Assembly: GCF_024294785.1 (NCBI RefSeq)
Contig: NZ_JANCLT010000005.1
Location: forward strand, 1 to 64,000
DNA from: Ectobacillus ponti
Lineage (GTDB): Bacteria > Bacillota > Bacilli > Bacillales > Bacillaceae_G
Length of the DNA: 64,000 nt
Direction of reading: 5' to 3'
This document shows, piece after piece, positions 1 through 8,065 of the stretch; position 1 is the first letter of the stretch, and every line of letters starts with the position of its first letter. A program made the position numbers and the translations under genes. The notes beneath the pieces were generated by a model that was not told the origin of the DNA, did not search any database, and worked only from the letters and a program-made list of their open reading frames with translations.

Positions 1-22
1 TTCTATTCAAAACACCTAAAAA

Positions 23-57
23 AAGCGCCCTCGCTGCCAAAGGCAGCGAGGGCGCTT
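23..57 (-). terminator. Strong stem-loop, terminator-like on the minus strand
   Basis: A perfect 16-bp stem (23-38 with 42-57) closes a 3-base AAA loop. The A-run lies on its left (18-24), so only a leftward transcript would carry the U-tract; on the plus strand the stem is followed by CAC and not by T. No minus-strand gene is visible to the right. It may end an antisense transcript, or shield the operon from upstream read-through. Confidence 0.6.
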
Positions 58-122
58 CACTAAAGTTGATGGCAATGGCCTTTGGCGGCTTTCTTTTTTT
101 ATATTTTCTTGGTTCCCCGGAA

Positions 123-136
123 GGAAAACGCTTTCT
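123..136. promoter_or_regulatory. cre-like CcpA site in front of the acyl-CoA operon
   Basis: GGAAAACGCTTTCT matches the catabolite-responsive element consensus TGWAANCGNTNWCA at 12 of 14 positions, missing only the two outermost bases. The best -10 candidate nearby is TATAAC (146-151), which would place this site over the -35 region, where CcpA would block RNA polymerase. CcpA control of fatty-acid degradation is known in B. subtilis. The site is a pattern match only, and no good -35 hexamer is seen. Confidence 0.45.
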
Positions 137-171
137 TCTCGAGAATATAACTTTTACCTGTATCTGGAAGA

Positions 172-187
172 TACCGGCCGGTCAGTA
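172..187. promoter_or_regulatory. TetR-type operator upstream of the acyl-CoA operon
   Basis: TACCGGCCGGTCAGTA is an imperfect 16-bp palindrome built around ACCGGCCGGT. Each half differs by one base from TACCGACC, the half-site of the TACCGACCGGTCGGTA-type operators known for TetR-family regulators of fatty-acid degradation. It directly abuts the Shine-Dalgarno AAAGGAGG (187-194) of the first gene and lies downstream of the likely -10. The obvious ligand is the TetR protein encoded by the second gene of the operon. Confidence 0.6.
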
Positions 188-201
188 AAGGAGGCGTACA
201 T

Positions 202-1428
202 ATGCATTTTTCATACTCTGATAAAACAAAGCACTTGCTGCAGCAGGTGGAGCAGTTCATGGAGGATGTCATTTATCCGAATGAAAAGCTGTATGAAGAG
301 CAGCTGCGGGAGGCTGGCAATCCATGGTTCATCCCGCCGATTATGGAGGAAATGAAGCAACAAGCGAAGCAGGCGGGACTTTGGAATCTGTTTCTGCCGG
401 AGAGCGGATATGGAGCCGGGCTGACGAACCTGGAATATGCCCCGTTGTGTGAGGTGATGGGGCGTTCGATGATTGCGCCGGAGGTATTTAACTGTGCGGC
501 CCCGGACACAGGAAACATGGAGGTGCTCGTCCGCTACGGGACAGCGGCCCAGAAGGAGCAATGGCTGCTTCCGCTGTTGGACGGCGAGATCCGTTCCTGC
601 TTCGCGATGACGGAGCCCGGGGTGGCTTCCTCTGATGCAACAAATATCCAGGCGGAAATCCGCCGTGAAGGCGATGAGTACGTGATTAATGGACGGAAAT
701 GGTGGACGTCCGGAGCCGGCGACCCACGCTGTAAAATTGCGATTTTCATGGGGAAAACAGACCCGCAGGCCCCGCGCCATCTGCAGCAGTCCATGATTTT
801 GGTGCCGATGGATGCACCGGGTGTGAAGGTGCTGCGCATGCTGCCGGTTTTCGGCTATGACCACGCGCCGCATGGCCACGCCGAGATTTTGTTTGAAAAT
901 GTCCGGGTGCCCGCATCCAATATCCTTTGGGGCGAAGGAAAGGGCTTCGCGATTGCGCAAGGACGTCTCGGCCCCGGCCGTATCCATCATTGCATGCGTC
1001 TCATCGGTGTCGCGGAACGGGCGCTTGAGGTCATGTGCGGGCGTGTAATGCAGCGTGTGGCATTCGGGAAGCCGCTGGCCGAGCAAGGGGTTGTGCAAGA
1101 GTGGATTGCAGAGTCCCGCATGGAAATCGAACAAGCCCGCCTCCTGACGCTGAAGGCGGCCTATATGATGGACACAGTTGGAAACAAGGAGGCGAAGCAG
1201 GAAATTGCGATGATTAAGGTGATTGCGCCGAATGTGGCTTTAAAGGTGCTCGACCGTGCCATTCAGGCTTGCGGCGGAGCGGGTGTGAGCGATGACTTTC
1301 CGCTTGCGGCGCATTGGGCCAATTCCCGCACTCTCCGTCTGGCGGATGGGCCGGATGAGGTGCACAAGGCGGCCGTTGCCAAGCTGGAGCTGCGCCCGTA
1401 CCGGCAGAAGGAGGCGGCAGTCAAATAA
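202..1428 (+). CDS. ACAD10/11-type acyl-CoA dehydrogenase
   Basis: This 408-residue flavoprotein starts at ATG 8 bases after AAAGGAGG. It has FAD/acyl-CoA-binding motifs CFAMTEP (133-139) and WWTSGAG (167-173), then [12 protein letters not shown] (255-266) and CGGAGVS (357-363). The segment ADGPDEVH (381-388) puts Asp382 where classical acyl-CoA dehydrogenases carry the catalytic Glu of their EGT motif. These features, along most of the chain, are those of the dehydrogenase domain of human ACAD10/11 and bacterial LvaC-like enzymes. That family removes phosphate from 4-phosphoacyl-CoA to give enoyl-CoA, instead of simple oxidation. The matching APH-fold kinase is two genes downstream. Substrate chain length cannot be read from sequence. 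It is the first gene of the operon, behind a cre-like site and a TetR operator. Confidence 0.9.
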   Translation: MHFSYSDKTKHLLQQVEQFMEDVIYPNEKLYEEQLREAGNPWFIPPIMEEMKQQAKQAGLWNLFLPESGYGAGLTNLEYAPLCEVMGRSMIAPEVFNCAAPDTGNMEVLVRYGTAAQKEQWLLPLLDGEIRSCFAMTEPGVASSDATNIQAEIRREGDEYVINGRKWWTSGAGDPRCKIAIFMGKTDPQAPRHLQQSMILVPMDAPGVKVLRMLPVFGYDHAPHGHAEILFENVRVPASNILWGEGKGFAIAQGRLGPGRIHHCMRLIGVAERALEVMCGRVMQRVAFGKPLAEQGVVQEWIAESRMEIEQARLLTLKAAYMMDTVGNKEAKQEIAMIKVIAPNVALKVLDRAIQACGGAGVSDDFPLAAHWANSRTLRLADGPDEVHKAAVAKLELRPYRQKEAAVK

Positions 1429-1440
1429 GGGGGTGAAGGC

Positions 1441-2019
1441 ATGAGGGACAAGCTGATTCAAAGCAGCATCGAGCTGTTTGAGAAGCAAGGGTTTGCGGAG
1501 ACATCCATTCAGGACATTGTCAGCGGCCTTGGTGTGACCAAGGGGGCATTTTATTATCATTTTCCGTCCAAGGAGGCCTTGCTGCTGCAAATCCACCAAC
1601 GCTTCATTGATGCCCTGCTGCGCCGGCAGCACAGCATTCTTGAGAGCGCAAAAACGTGCAGTGAGAAGCTCCGGGAAGTCGTGCTTATGCTGCTGCAAAA
1701 CATTGAGCAGAACGGTGCCAGCGCCCGCGTATTCTTTCGGGAGCTGCAAAATATCAAAGAAGAGAATCTGCCGGGCGTGCTGGAGAAACGGGACAGCTTC
1801 CGCAAAGGCATCAGCGATTTAATCCGGGCCGGCATGAAGAGCGGGGAATTCCGGGGGGATTTGCATCCCGATATGACGGCGCTCGGCATACTTGGCATGT
1901 GCAACTGGAGCTATATGTGGTTTAACCCAGGCGGACTGCTGCAGACGGAGGAGCTGGCCGTTTATTTTACCGGCCTGATTCTATCAGGCATTGTGAGGGA
2001 GGAGCAAGGATGGCAATAG
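1441..2019 (+). CDS. TetR/AcrR family transcriptional regulator
   Basis: This 192-residue regulator has an N-terminal helix-turn-helix at about residues 23-43, ending in GVTKGAFYYHF, the classic TetR recognition helix. A variable ligand-binding domain follows. It starts 12 bases after the dehydrogenase stop behind GGGGGTG, and its last 10 bases overlap the kinase gene, so it is co-translated with the operon. A TetR regulator inside an acyl-CoA operon usually represses that operon and is released by an acyl-CoA. The palindrome at 172-187 is the likely target. The specific effector is unknown. Confidence 0.88.
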   Translation: MRDKLIQSSIELFEKQGFAETSIQDIVSGLGVTKGAFYYHFPSKEALLLQIHQRFIDALLRRQHSILESAKTCSEKLREVVLMLLQNIEQNGASARVFFRELQNIKEENLPGVLEKRDSFRKGISDLIRAGMKSGEFRGDLHPDMTALGILGMCNWSYMWFNPGGLLQTEELAVYFTGLILSGIVREEQGWQ

Positions 2020-3071
2020 ATACAATGCCGATGCGTAAAGGCGAGGAGTTGCCGGTTTGCGAGCTGGAGGTGTTTTTACGGAAGCATGTGACGGATTTGC
2101 CGGATGGCCCGTTGCGGGTGGCACAATTCCCGGCAGGGCACTCGAATTTGACTTATGAGCTCTCCGTTGGATCGTGGGAAGCTGTGCTGCGCCGGCCTCC
2201 TCTCGGTCCAGTGGCGCCGAAGGCTCACGATATGGAGCGGGAGAGCCGTCTGTTGGCGGCACTGCATGGGCACTTTCCGCTGGCGCCCAAACCTTATTTC
2301 TATCATGACGGAAGCGAGGTGATCGGGAGCCCTTTCTTTGTCATGGAGCGCCGGCGCGGCGTCGTGATGGATACCGCTTTTCCGCCGGAGGTGCAGGTGA
2401 CACCGGGATTGTGCCGGGCCGTCTCTCATTTGGCGGTGGACACATTGGTGCAGCTCCACCAGGTTCCGTATCAAGGAACGGCACTGGAAGCAATCGGGCA
2501 TCCCGCCGGCTTTATGGAGCGGCAGGTGCACGGCTGGATCAGGCGGTATGAGCGGGCAAAAACAGAGACCATCCCAGAGGTGGAGGCGCTGACGAAATGG
2601 CTGGCGGCGAACATCCCGGCATCATCGGAGGCGGCCATGATTCATTACGACTTTAAGTGCAATAACATGATGTTCTCCCATGACTTAACGAAGGTTACGG
2701 GCGTATTTGACTGGGAAATGTCCACCATTGGCGATCCGCTTGCCGATCTTGGCGCCGCGCTGAGCTATTGGGTGCAGGCGGACGATCCGAAGTTTCTGCA
2801 ACATGGGCTGGGCAAGCCGCCTGTTACTGTACTGGACGGCTTCCTGACACGAAAGGAATTCATTGAGGAATATGCCCGCCGCAGCGGCCGTGATGTTTCG
2901 GGCATCCATTTTTATGTCACCTTTGCCTACTTCAAGCTGGCAGTCATTGCACAGCAGATTTTCTACCGCTTTGCCAAAGGGCAGACAAATGACCCGCGCT
3001 TTGCCGGCATGGACAAATTTGTGTATATGCTTGTGCTGCATGCATTGGAGCATAAGCAAAAAGAGGTGTAG
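2010..3071 (+). CDS. APH-fold kinase, ACAD10/11 or LvaA-like (predicted 4-hydroxyacyl-CoA kinase)
   Basis: The protein has 353 residues with the aminoglycoside-phosphotransferase fold. A nucleotide loop FPAGHSNLTYEL lies at 40-51 and the lysine-equivalent strand VLRRPP at 59-64. The catalytic loop HYDFKCNN (212-219) holds Asp214, and the metal-binding segment is FDWEMSTIGDPLADLG (233-248). This last motif is nearly diagnostic for the kinase domain fused to ACAD10/11 in animals and for LvaA in Pseudomonas; antibiotic kinases differ here. Family knowledge: these enzymes phosphorylate the 4-hydroxyl of 4-hydroxyacyl-CoA. The start overlaps the TetR gene by 10 bp behind GAGGGAGGAG. It is unlikely to be an aminoglycoside resistance gene. 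No LvaB-like small partner was found in the operon. Confidence 0.85.
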   Translation: MAIDTMPMRKGEELPVCELEVFLRKHVTDLPDGPLRVAQFPAGHSNLTYELSVGSWEAVLRRPPLGPVAPKAHDMERESRLLAALHGHFPLAPKPYFYHDGSEVIGSPFFVMERRRGVVMDTAFPPEVQVTPGLCRAVSHLAVDTLVQLHQVPYQGTALEAIGHPAGFMERQVHGWIRRYERAKTETIPEVEALTKWLAANIPASSEAAMIHYDFKCNNMMFSHDLTKVTGVFDWEMSTIGDPLADLGAALSYWVQADDPKFLQHGLGKPPVTVLDGFLTRKEFIEEYARRSGRDVSGIHFYVTFAYFKLAVIAQQIFYRFAKGQTNDPRFAGMDKFVYMLVLHALEHKQKEV

Positions 3072-3074
3072 GAC

Positions 3075-3821
3075 TTGGGGCGGCTGCATGTGATTATGCG
3101 AAAGGAAGATATCGACCCGAAGAGAGTGGAGGAAAAGGTGGCTGTCGTGCTGGATATCTTAATTGCGACCACAATGATTACATCAGCATTCCGGCACGGG
3201 GCTAAGCAGGTTGTGCCCGTACGCACACAGGAGGAAGCATTGGAGGCTGCTGTTCACTATTCAGCCGGGGAAGTGCTGGCAGCGGGAGAATACCAGGGAC
3301 GTGCTGTGGAGGGGCTCCTGCTGCCGAATCCTACAGAACTGCAGGCACATCTCCCGGGCAAAACCTTTGTCTTATCCACTACAAACGGCACCGTCGCAAT
3401 TTCAAAAGCAGCAGGAGCGAAGGCGCTGTATGCCGCTTCCCTGTTGAACGGGGCAGCGGTGGCCCGGCGTATCGGCAACTGCCATCCCGATGATACCATT
3501 CTCATCATTTGCTCCGGTTCTGGCGGGTCTGTGGCGCTTGAAGACTTATACGGAGCGGGCTACCTCATTTCTTGTCTTTTGGAGCAGGCGGGCTGGGAGC
3601 TGACAGATTCCGCCTGCGCCGCCTTATTTCTGTATGAAGGGAAGAAAGGGCAGGCGGAGGAGGTGCTGCGGGCATCCAGGGTCGGCAGGGCGCTTGTCCG
3701 CGGCGGCTATGAGAAGGAAGTGCGTTACGCGGCGCAATGCGGCATGTATGGGACGGTGCCGCAGCTGCAGGAAGGAACCATTCTAATGGAGGTGGGGGAG
3801 ACATGGCCAAAACGGACGTAA
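3075..3821 (+). CDS. 2-phosphosulfolactate phosphatase (ComB) family protein, divergent
   Basis: The 248-residue product starts at TTG, with GAGGTG (3063-3068) spaced 6 bases away and lying across the end of the kinase gene. ComB-family landmarks are visible: VVLDILIATT (24-33), STTNGTVAIS (101-110) and SGSGGSVALEDLYGAG (about 157-172). The GER...GNSP segment of typical ComB is altered to GEYQGRAVEGLLLPNP. ComB is Mg-dependent and hydrolyses 2-phosphosulfolactate in coenzyme M synthesis, a pathway not expected here. Its place right after a kinase suggests a role with another phosphorylated hydroxy acid, perhaps clean-up of dead-end phospho-acids. That role is inference. The gene overlaps the next by 19 bp. 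Confidence 0.75.
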   Translation: MGRLHVIMRKEDIDPKRVEEKVAVVLDILIATTMITSAFRHGAKQVVPVRTQEEALEAAVHYSAGEVLAAGEYQGRAVEGLLLPNPTELQAHLPGKTFVLSTTNGTVAISKAAGAKALYAASLLNGAAVARRIGNCHPDDTILIICSGSGGSVALEDLYGAGYLISCLLEQAGWELTDSACAALFLYEGKKGQAEEVLRASRVGRALVRGGYEKEVRYAAQCGMYGTVPQLQEGTILMEVGETWPKRT

Positions 3822-5542
3822 AACAAAAGGGAGGCGGCTTTTTGCTCGCGGAAACGAGTGCGGCTTCGGTGTTCACACCGGAAGATTTCACAGCAGAGCA
3901 TCGTTTAATTGCGCAGACTGCGGAAAAATTCGTGGAGCGGGATGTGCTTCCTCAAATGGAGGCCATTGAACGGCAGGACTTTGGCGCAGTGGTTCGTTTG
4001 CTGCATAAGGCCGGGGAATTGGGTCTTTTGGCGCACAGCGTGCCGGAGCCATACGGCGGCCTCGGGCTGGATAAGATTACGAAGAGCATTGTCGGAGAGC
4101 ATGTGGGCCGGGCAGGCGCTTATGGGGTGGCCCATTCCAACCATACATGCATTGCCACACTTCCCATCACCTATTTCGGAACAGAGCGGCAAAAGGAGGC
4201 ATACCTGCCCAAGCTCGCCTCGGGTGAATATATTGGCGCCTACTGCCTGACCGAGCCGGATGCCGGATCGGATGCAATGTCCGGCCAAACAACGGCGCGT
4301 TTGAATGAAGCGGGGACGCATTACTTGCTGAACGGCTCCAAGCTGTATATTACCAATGCCGCCTTCTCGGACACATTCATTGTATATGCCAAGGTGGACG
4401 GAGAGAAATTCACGGCATTCCTGGTGGAAAAGGGCTTTACAGGCTTATCCATCGGCCCGGAGGAAAAGAAGATGGGCATCAAAGGCTCTTCGACCTGCCC
4501 GGTTATATTGGAGGACTGCGAGGTTCCGGCGGAGAATGTGATTGGCACTGTCGGCAAAGGGCATCATATTGCCTTTAATGTGCTGAACCTTGGGCGCTTT
4601 AACCTGGGATCCGCCTGTATGGGCGGAGCGAAGGGCTCATTAAAGCTTGCCATTGATTATACGCTGGCACGCCGGCAATTTGGCCGTTCTATTGCATCGT
4701 TCCCGGCCACACAGGAGAAGCTGGCAACGATGGCCAGCCGGATTTATGCGGCAGAATCGCTGCAGTACCGGACAGCTGGTTTGCTGGAGGCTGTGTTAGG
4801 GGACGGAACAGAGGGCGTGGGAAGCGTGACGGAGAGACTGGCGGAATACGCAATCGAATGCGCTGTGTGCAAGGTGTTTGGTTCGGAGACGCTGGATTAT
4901 GTAGTGGATGAAGCTGTGCAGCTGCACGGCGGCGCGGGCTACATGCAGGAGTATGCCATTGAACGGGCATACCGGGATTCCCGGATTAACCGCATTTTTG
5001 AGGGGACAAATGAAATTAACCGCTTGATTATTCCAGGCTTTCTGCTGCGGAAGGCAAAACAGGGCGGCATACCGCTGCAGGAGGCAATCACCCAAGCAAC
5101 GGTTGAATGGCAAAATGGCAGCAATACGGAGAAAGCGCGGGAGGAGGACATGACAGCATCTATGCGCCGGTTGTTTCTGGCGCTGCTGGGCGCGGCGTTT
5201 CTGCAGTTTGGCGCGAAGCTGGAGAGCGAGCAGGAGCTCGTCATGAAGCTGGCAGATGTGGCGATCAGCCTGTATGCGGCTGAGTCAGCCGTACTGCGCG
5301 CCAAGAAGGCGGAAGGTGAAAAATTAAAAGCGCAATTGGCTGCCCAGTATGTCGATGATGCGTATATGGAAACGGAAAGATTGGCTAAACAGCTGGTCAT
5401 TTCCCTGTACAGCGGGGAGCAGCAGCGGCACTATCTGCATTTGCTTCAAAAGGAATGCAGCCGTTTTACCTACGAAAATCCGATTTTGCGCAAACGGGCC
5501 ATTGCGGCAGCGTTGCTGGATGCGCAAGCCTATACGTGCTAA
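3803..5542 (+). CDS. Acyl-CoA dehydrogenase, long (VLCAD/FadE-like) form
   Basis: The 579-residue enzyme is called from ATG 3803 after GGAGGTGGGGGA; an upstream in-frame ATG at 3737 has no ribosome site. The dehydrogenase core contains YCLTEPDAGSDA (147-158), RRQFGRSIASF (290-300) and FEGTNEINR (399-407), with Glu400 the catalytic base. A further C-terminal helical domain of about 170 residues is typical of Bacillus FadE and mitochondrial VLCAD/ACAD9. It would make the first alpha,beta-oxidation step on normal acyl-CoAs, complementing the unusual dehydrogenase at the operon start. Electron acceptor proteins (EtfAB) are not in the window. The start overlaps the ComB-like gene by 19 bp, indicating translational coupling. 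Confidence 0.92.
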   Translation: MAKTDVKQKGGGFLLAETSAASVFTPEDFTAEHRLIAQTAEKFVERDVLPQMEAIERQDFGAVVRLLHKAGELGLLAHSVPEPYGGLGLDKITKSIVGEHVGRAGAYGVAHSNHTCIATLPITYFGTERQKEAYLPKLASGEYIGAYCLTEPDAGSDAMSGQTTARLNEAGTHYLLNGSKLYITNAAFSDTFIVYAKVDGEKFTAFLVEKGFTGLSIGPEEKKMGIKGSSTCPVILEDCEVPAENVIGTVGKGHHIAFNVLNLGRFNLGSACMGGAKGSLKLAIDYTLARRQFGRSIASFPATQEKLATMASRIYAAESLQYRTAGLLEAVLGDGTEGVGSVTERLAEYAIECAVCKVFGSETLDYVVDEAVQLHGGAGYMQEYAIERAYRDSRINRIFEGTNEINRLIIPGFLLRKAKQGGIPLQEAITQATVEWQNGSNTEKAREEDMTASMRRLFLALLGAAFLQFGAKLESEQELVMKLADVAISLYAAESAVLRAKKAEGEKLKAQLAAQYVDDAYMETERLAKQLVISLYSGEQQRHYLHLLQKECSRFTYENPILRKRAIAAALLDAQAYTC

Positions 5543-5556
5543 GGAGGGGAAGGCTG

Positions 5557-7161
5557 ATGGAAAAGCAATGGCTGTCGCAATACACAGATTCCATTCAAAC
5601 AGTGGTGGAAGTGCCAGTGGTCCCGGTTTATCGGGTGCTGGAGGAAACAACGGAACGATATGGCGGGCAGGATGCCGTTTCTTTTTACGGCCGCACCTTG
5701 ACATATAAACAGGTATTGGGGATGGCGCGTGCATTTGCCGGCGCCATCCAGGAGCAGGGGGTGCAAAAGGGCGACCGGATAGCGATTATGCTGCCGAATT
5801 GCCCCCAGTATATCGTAGCGTATTATGGCATCCTGCTGGCCGGCGCTGTTGTGACACAAGTGAATCCGATGCTGATGGAGCGGGAGCTCACTCATATTCT
5901 GCAGGACTCCGGTGCCCGCATGGTGGTTGCCTATGCGCCGCTGTCGGGGCGTGTGCAGGCCGTGCAGGGGGAGACGGATGTAGAGACTGTCATTTCTGTG
6001 GTGCTGACGCCTGAGGAAGCAGCCTTGTCACAGGGCGTTCCGTTTGAGGCTTTTATGCAGACGGGAGTTGCCTGGCGCCCTGTTGAGATTCATCCGCGGG
6101 AGGACGTGGCGGTGCTGCAGTACACAGGCGGCACGACCGGCCTCTCCAAGGGCGCGATGCTGACCCATTATAACGTGGTGGCCAATCTGGTGCAAACGTA
6201 CGAGTTTTTCAAGGAAGAAATCACAATGGGGCAGGAGCGCTATCTTACAGTAATCCCCCTGTTCCATGTGTTTGGCATGACCTCCTGCATGAATCTCGCA
6301 ATCTATGCCGGAGGAACCAACATTCTGCTGCCGCGCTTTGGGACCGAAGAGGTGCTTCAGACGATCAAGCGGGAGCGGCCGACCATCTTCCCCGGTGTGC
6401 CGACGATGTATATTGCCCTTACCAGCCATCCGCAAGCAGAGCAATACGGCATTGACAGCATCCGCATCTGCAATACAGGAAGCGCCCCGATGCCAGTTGA
6501 GGTTTTGCGGGAGTTTGAGAGAAAGACAGGAGCGCAAATCCTGGAGGGATACGGCCTCAGCGAAGCTTCTCCTGTTACGCATGTGAATCCGCCGTTTGGC
6601 GTCCGCAAGCCGGGCAGCATCGGCATTGGCGTGCCATCCACCGATTATAAGGTTGTCGATTTGGCGCAGGGCTTGCAGGAGGTTCCTGCCGGTGAACTGG
6701 GCGAACTCATCATCCGCGGTCCGCAGGTCATGAAAGGGTATTGGAATATGCCGGAGGAAACAGCACATACCATCCGGGACGGCTGGCTCTATACGGGTGA
6801 TATTGCCCGAACGGATGAAGACGGTTATGTATACATCGTGGACCGGAAAAAGGACATGATTCTGGCAAGCGGATTTAATGTGTATCCGCGTGATATTGAG
6901 GAGGTCCTGTATGAGCATCCGGCTGTACAGGAAGCAGTTGTAGTCGGCGTGCCGGATGCATATCGCGGCGAGACTGTGAAAGCGGTAGTCGTGCTGAAAA
7001 ACGGTGCCGCCGCCGCAGAAGACGAGCTCATTGCGTACTGCCGGCCGCTGATGGCTGCCTACAAGGTTCCGAGAATTGTAGAATTCAGGGGGTCTCTCCC
7101 AAAAACAAACGTCGGCAAAATTTTGCGCCGGGCCATCCGGGATGAAATGAAGCAGCGGTAA
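5557..7161 (+). CDS. Long/medium-chain acyl-CoA ligase (AMP-forming)
   Basis: This 534-residue ANL-superfamily ligase starts at ATG 5557 after AAGGAGGGG. Longer upstream reading would run into the preceding gene. Motifs in order are the P-loop YTGGTTGLSKG (189-199), GYGLSEASPVTH, the hinge region GWLYTGDIARTD with DRKKDMI, and the C-terminal catalytic lysine in KTNVGKILRR (516-525, Lys521). It activates a carboxylic acid to acyl-AMP and then acyl-CoA in the cytosol. In the operon it would feed all later steps, as LvaE does in the Pseudomonas system. Chain-length preference cannot be told from sequence. Confidence 0.92.
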   Translation: MEKQWLSQYTDSIQTVVEVPVVPVYRVLEETTERYGGQDAVSFYGRTLTYKQVLGMARAFAGAIQEQGVQKGDRIAIMLPNCPQYIVAYYGILLAGAVVTQVNPMLMERELTHILQDSGARMVVAYAPLSGRVQAVQGETDVETVISVVLTPEEAALSQGVPFEAFMQTGVAWRPVEIHPREDVAVLQYTGGTTGLSKGAMLTHYNVVANLVQTYEFFKEEITMGQERYLTVIPLFHVFGMTSCMNLAIYAGGTNILLPRFGTEEVLQTIKRERPTIFPGVPTMYIALTSHPQAEQYGIDSIRICNTGSAPMPVEVLREFERKTGAQILEGYGLSEASPVTHVNPPFGVRKPGSIGIGVPSTDYKVVDLAQGLQEVPAGELGELIIRGPQVMKGYWNMPEETAHTIRDGWLYTGDIARTDEDGYVYIVDRKKDMILASGFNVYPRDIEEVLYEHPAVQEAVVVGVPDAYRGETVKAVVVLKNGAAAAEDELIAYCRPLMAAYKVPRIVEFRGSLPKTNVGKILRRAIRDEMKQR

Positions 7162-7174
7162 AGGAGGAACGGAA

Positions 7175-8065
7175 ATGGGACAGGTACAGGTACAGAACAT
7201 TACAGTTGTGGGTGCGGGGTCCATGGGGCACCAAATTGCCATGCTGTGTGCGCTTGGCGGTTTTCGGACCGTACTGCAGGATGTGAATGAGGAAGCACTG
7301 AAAAAGGCGGGGACAATACTGCAGGAGCTTATGGCGAAGTGGGAGGCAAAGGGGAAAGTCACGGCAGAGCAAAAGGAGGCCGCCTTCTCCCGCCTTTCCT
7401 TCACTGCGAGCCTGGAGGAAGCGGCGCGTCACACGGACTTCGTCATTGAAGCGGTGGTGGAGAAGCTGGATGTCAAGCGGGATGTGTTTGCCAAGCTGGA
7501 CGAGTTGGCGCCGGCGCATGCCATCCTGGCAACGAACAGCTCCACAATTGTCAATTCTTTGCTTGCCGACGTAACAAAGCGTCCGGAACGGGTATGCAAC
7601 ATGCATTTCTTTTATCCGCCGCTTGTTATGGACTGTGTCGAGGTTGTGATGAGTGAGCAGACAGCGGGAGAGACGGCGCAGATTGCCATGGATGTGTGCA
7701 AACAGATCAACCGTACCGGTGTGTTGCTTCGTAAAGAAATTTCAGGCTTCGTTGCCAACCGGATTCTGGGAGCGCTGATGGATGAGGCGCTGCATCTGTA
7801 TGAGCAGGGCATCGCTGATTTTCAGGACATTGACTTCATCTGCAAAAAGGCATTGAACCATCCGATTGGCCCATTTGCCCTAATGGATTTGTCCGGCCTT
7901 GATGTGGCGTATTTTGTGCAGCAGCAGCGCTATGCGGAAACGGGCGACCCGAAGGACATGCCGCACGCCGCTGTTGTGGAGAAGGTGCAGGCCGGCAAGC
8001 TGGGCCGCAAAACCGGCGAGGGCTGGTACAGCTATCAGCAAAAGGAGGAGGTGAAGCGCCCATGA
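7175..8065 (+). CDS. 3-hydroxyacyl-CoA dehydrogenase
   Basis: The 296-residue NAD enzyme starts after AAAGGAGGAACGG. A Rossmann glycine loop GAGSMG (13-18) opens the NAD domain. Catalytic-site residues are all in place: Ser122/123 in NSST, His144 in MHFF, Glu156 in VEVV and Asn195 in GFVANRI. The HFF is followed by YPP and not the usual NPV. The length fits the short 3-hydroxybutyryl-CoA dehydrogenase class, without the fused hydratase of FadB. It oxidises (S)-3-hydroxyacyl-CoA to 3-ketoacyl-CoA. No thiolase gene follows in the operon, so that step must be encoded elsewhere. It overlaps the next gene by 4 bp. Confidence 0.92.
   Translation: MGQVQVQNITVVGAGSMGHQIAMLCALGGFRTVLQDVNEEALKKAGTILQELMAKWEAKGKVTAEQKEAAFSRLSFTASLEEAARHTDFVIEAVVEKLDVKRDVFAKLDELAPAHAILATNSSTIVNSLLADVTKRPERVCNMHFFYPPLVMDCVEVVMSEQTAGETAQIAMDVCKQINRTGVLLRKEISGFVANRILGALMDEALHLYEQGIADFQDIDFICKKALNHPIGPFALMDLSGLDVAYFVQQQRYAETGDPKDMPHAAVVEKVQAGKLGRKTGEGWYSYQQKEEVKRP

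Noticed and set aside
211-1134. A 307-codon minus-strand frame opposite the first acyl-CoA dehydrogenase, considered because the hairpin at 23-57 would terminate leftward transcription
   Set aside because: The translation has no recognisable domain and no ribosome site, and the plus-strand gene is clearly real. The hairpin orientation remains unexplained.
2010-3071. Aminoglycoside resistance phosphotransferase
   Set aside because: The FDWEMSTIGDPLADLG motif and the acyl-CoA operon context fit the ACAD10/11-associated kinase and not a resistance enzyme.
6028-7404. A 458-codon open frame on the minus strand opposite the acyl-CoA ligase and 3-hydroxyacyl-CoA dehydrogenase
   Set aside because: Low-complexity His/Cys/Leu-rich translation with no known fold, no ribosome site, and spanning two well-identified plus-strand genes; a codon-bias shadow.
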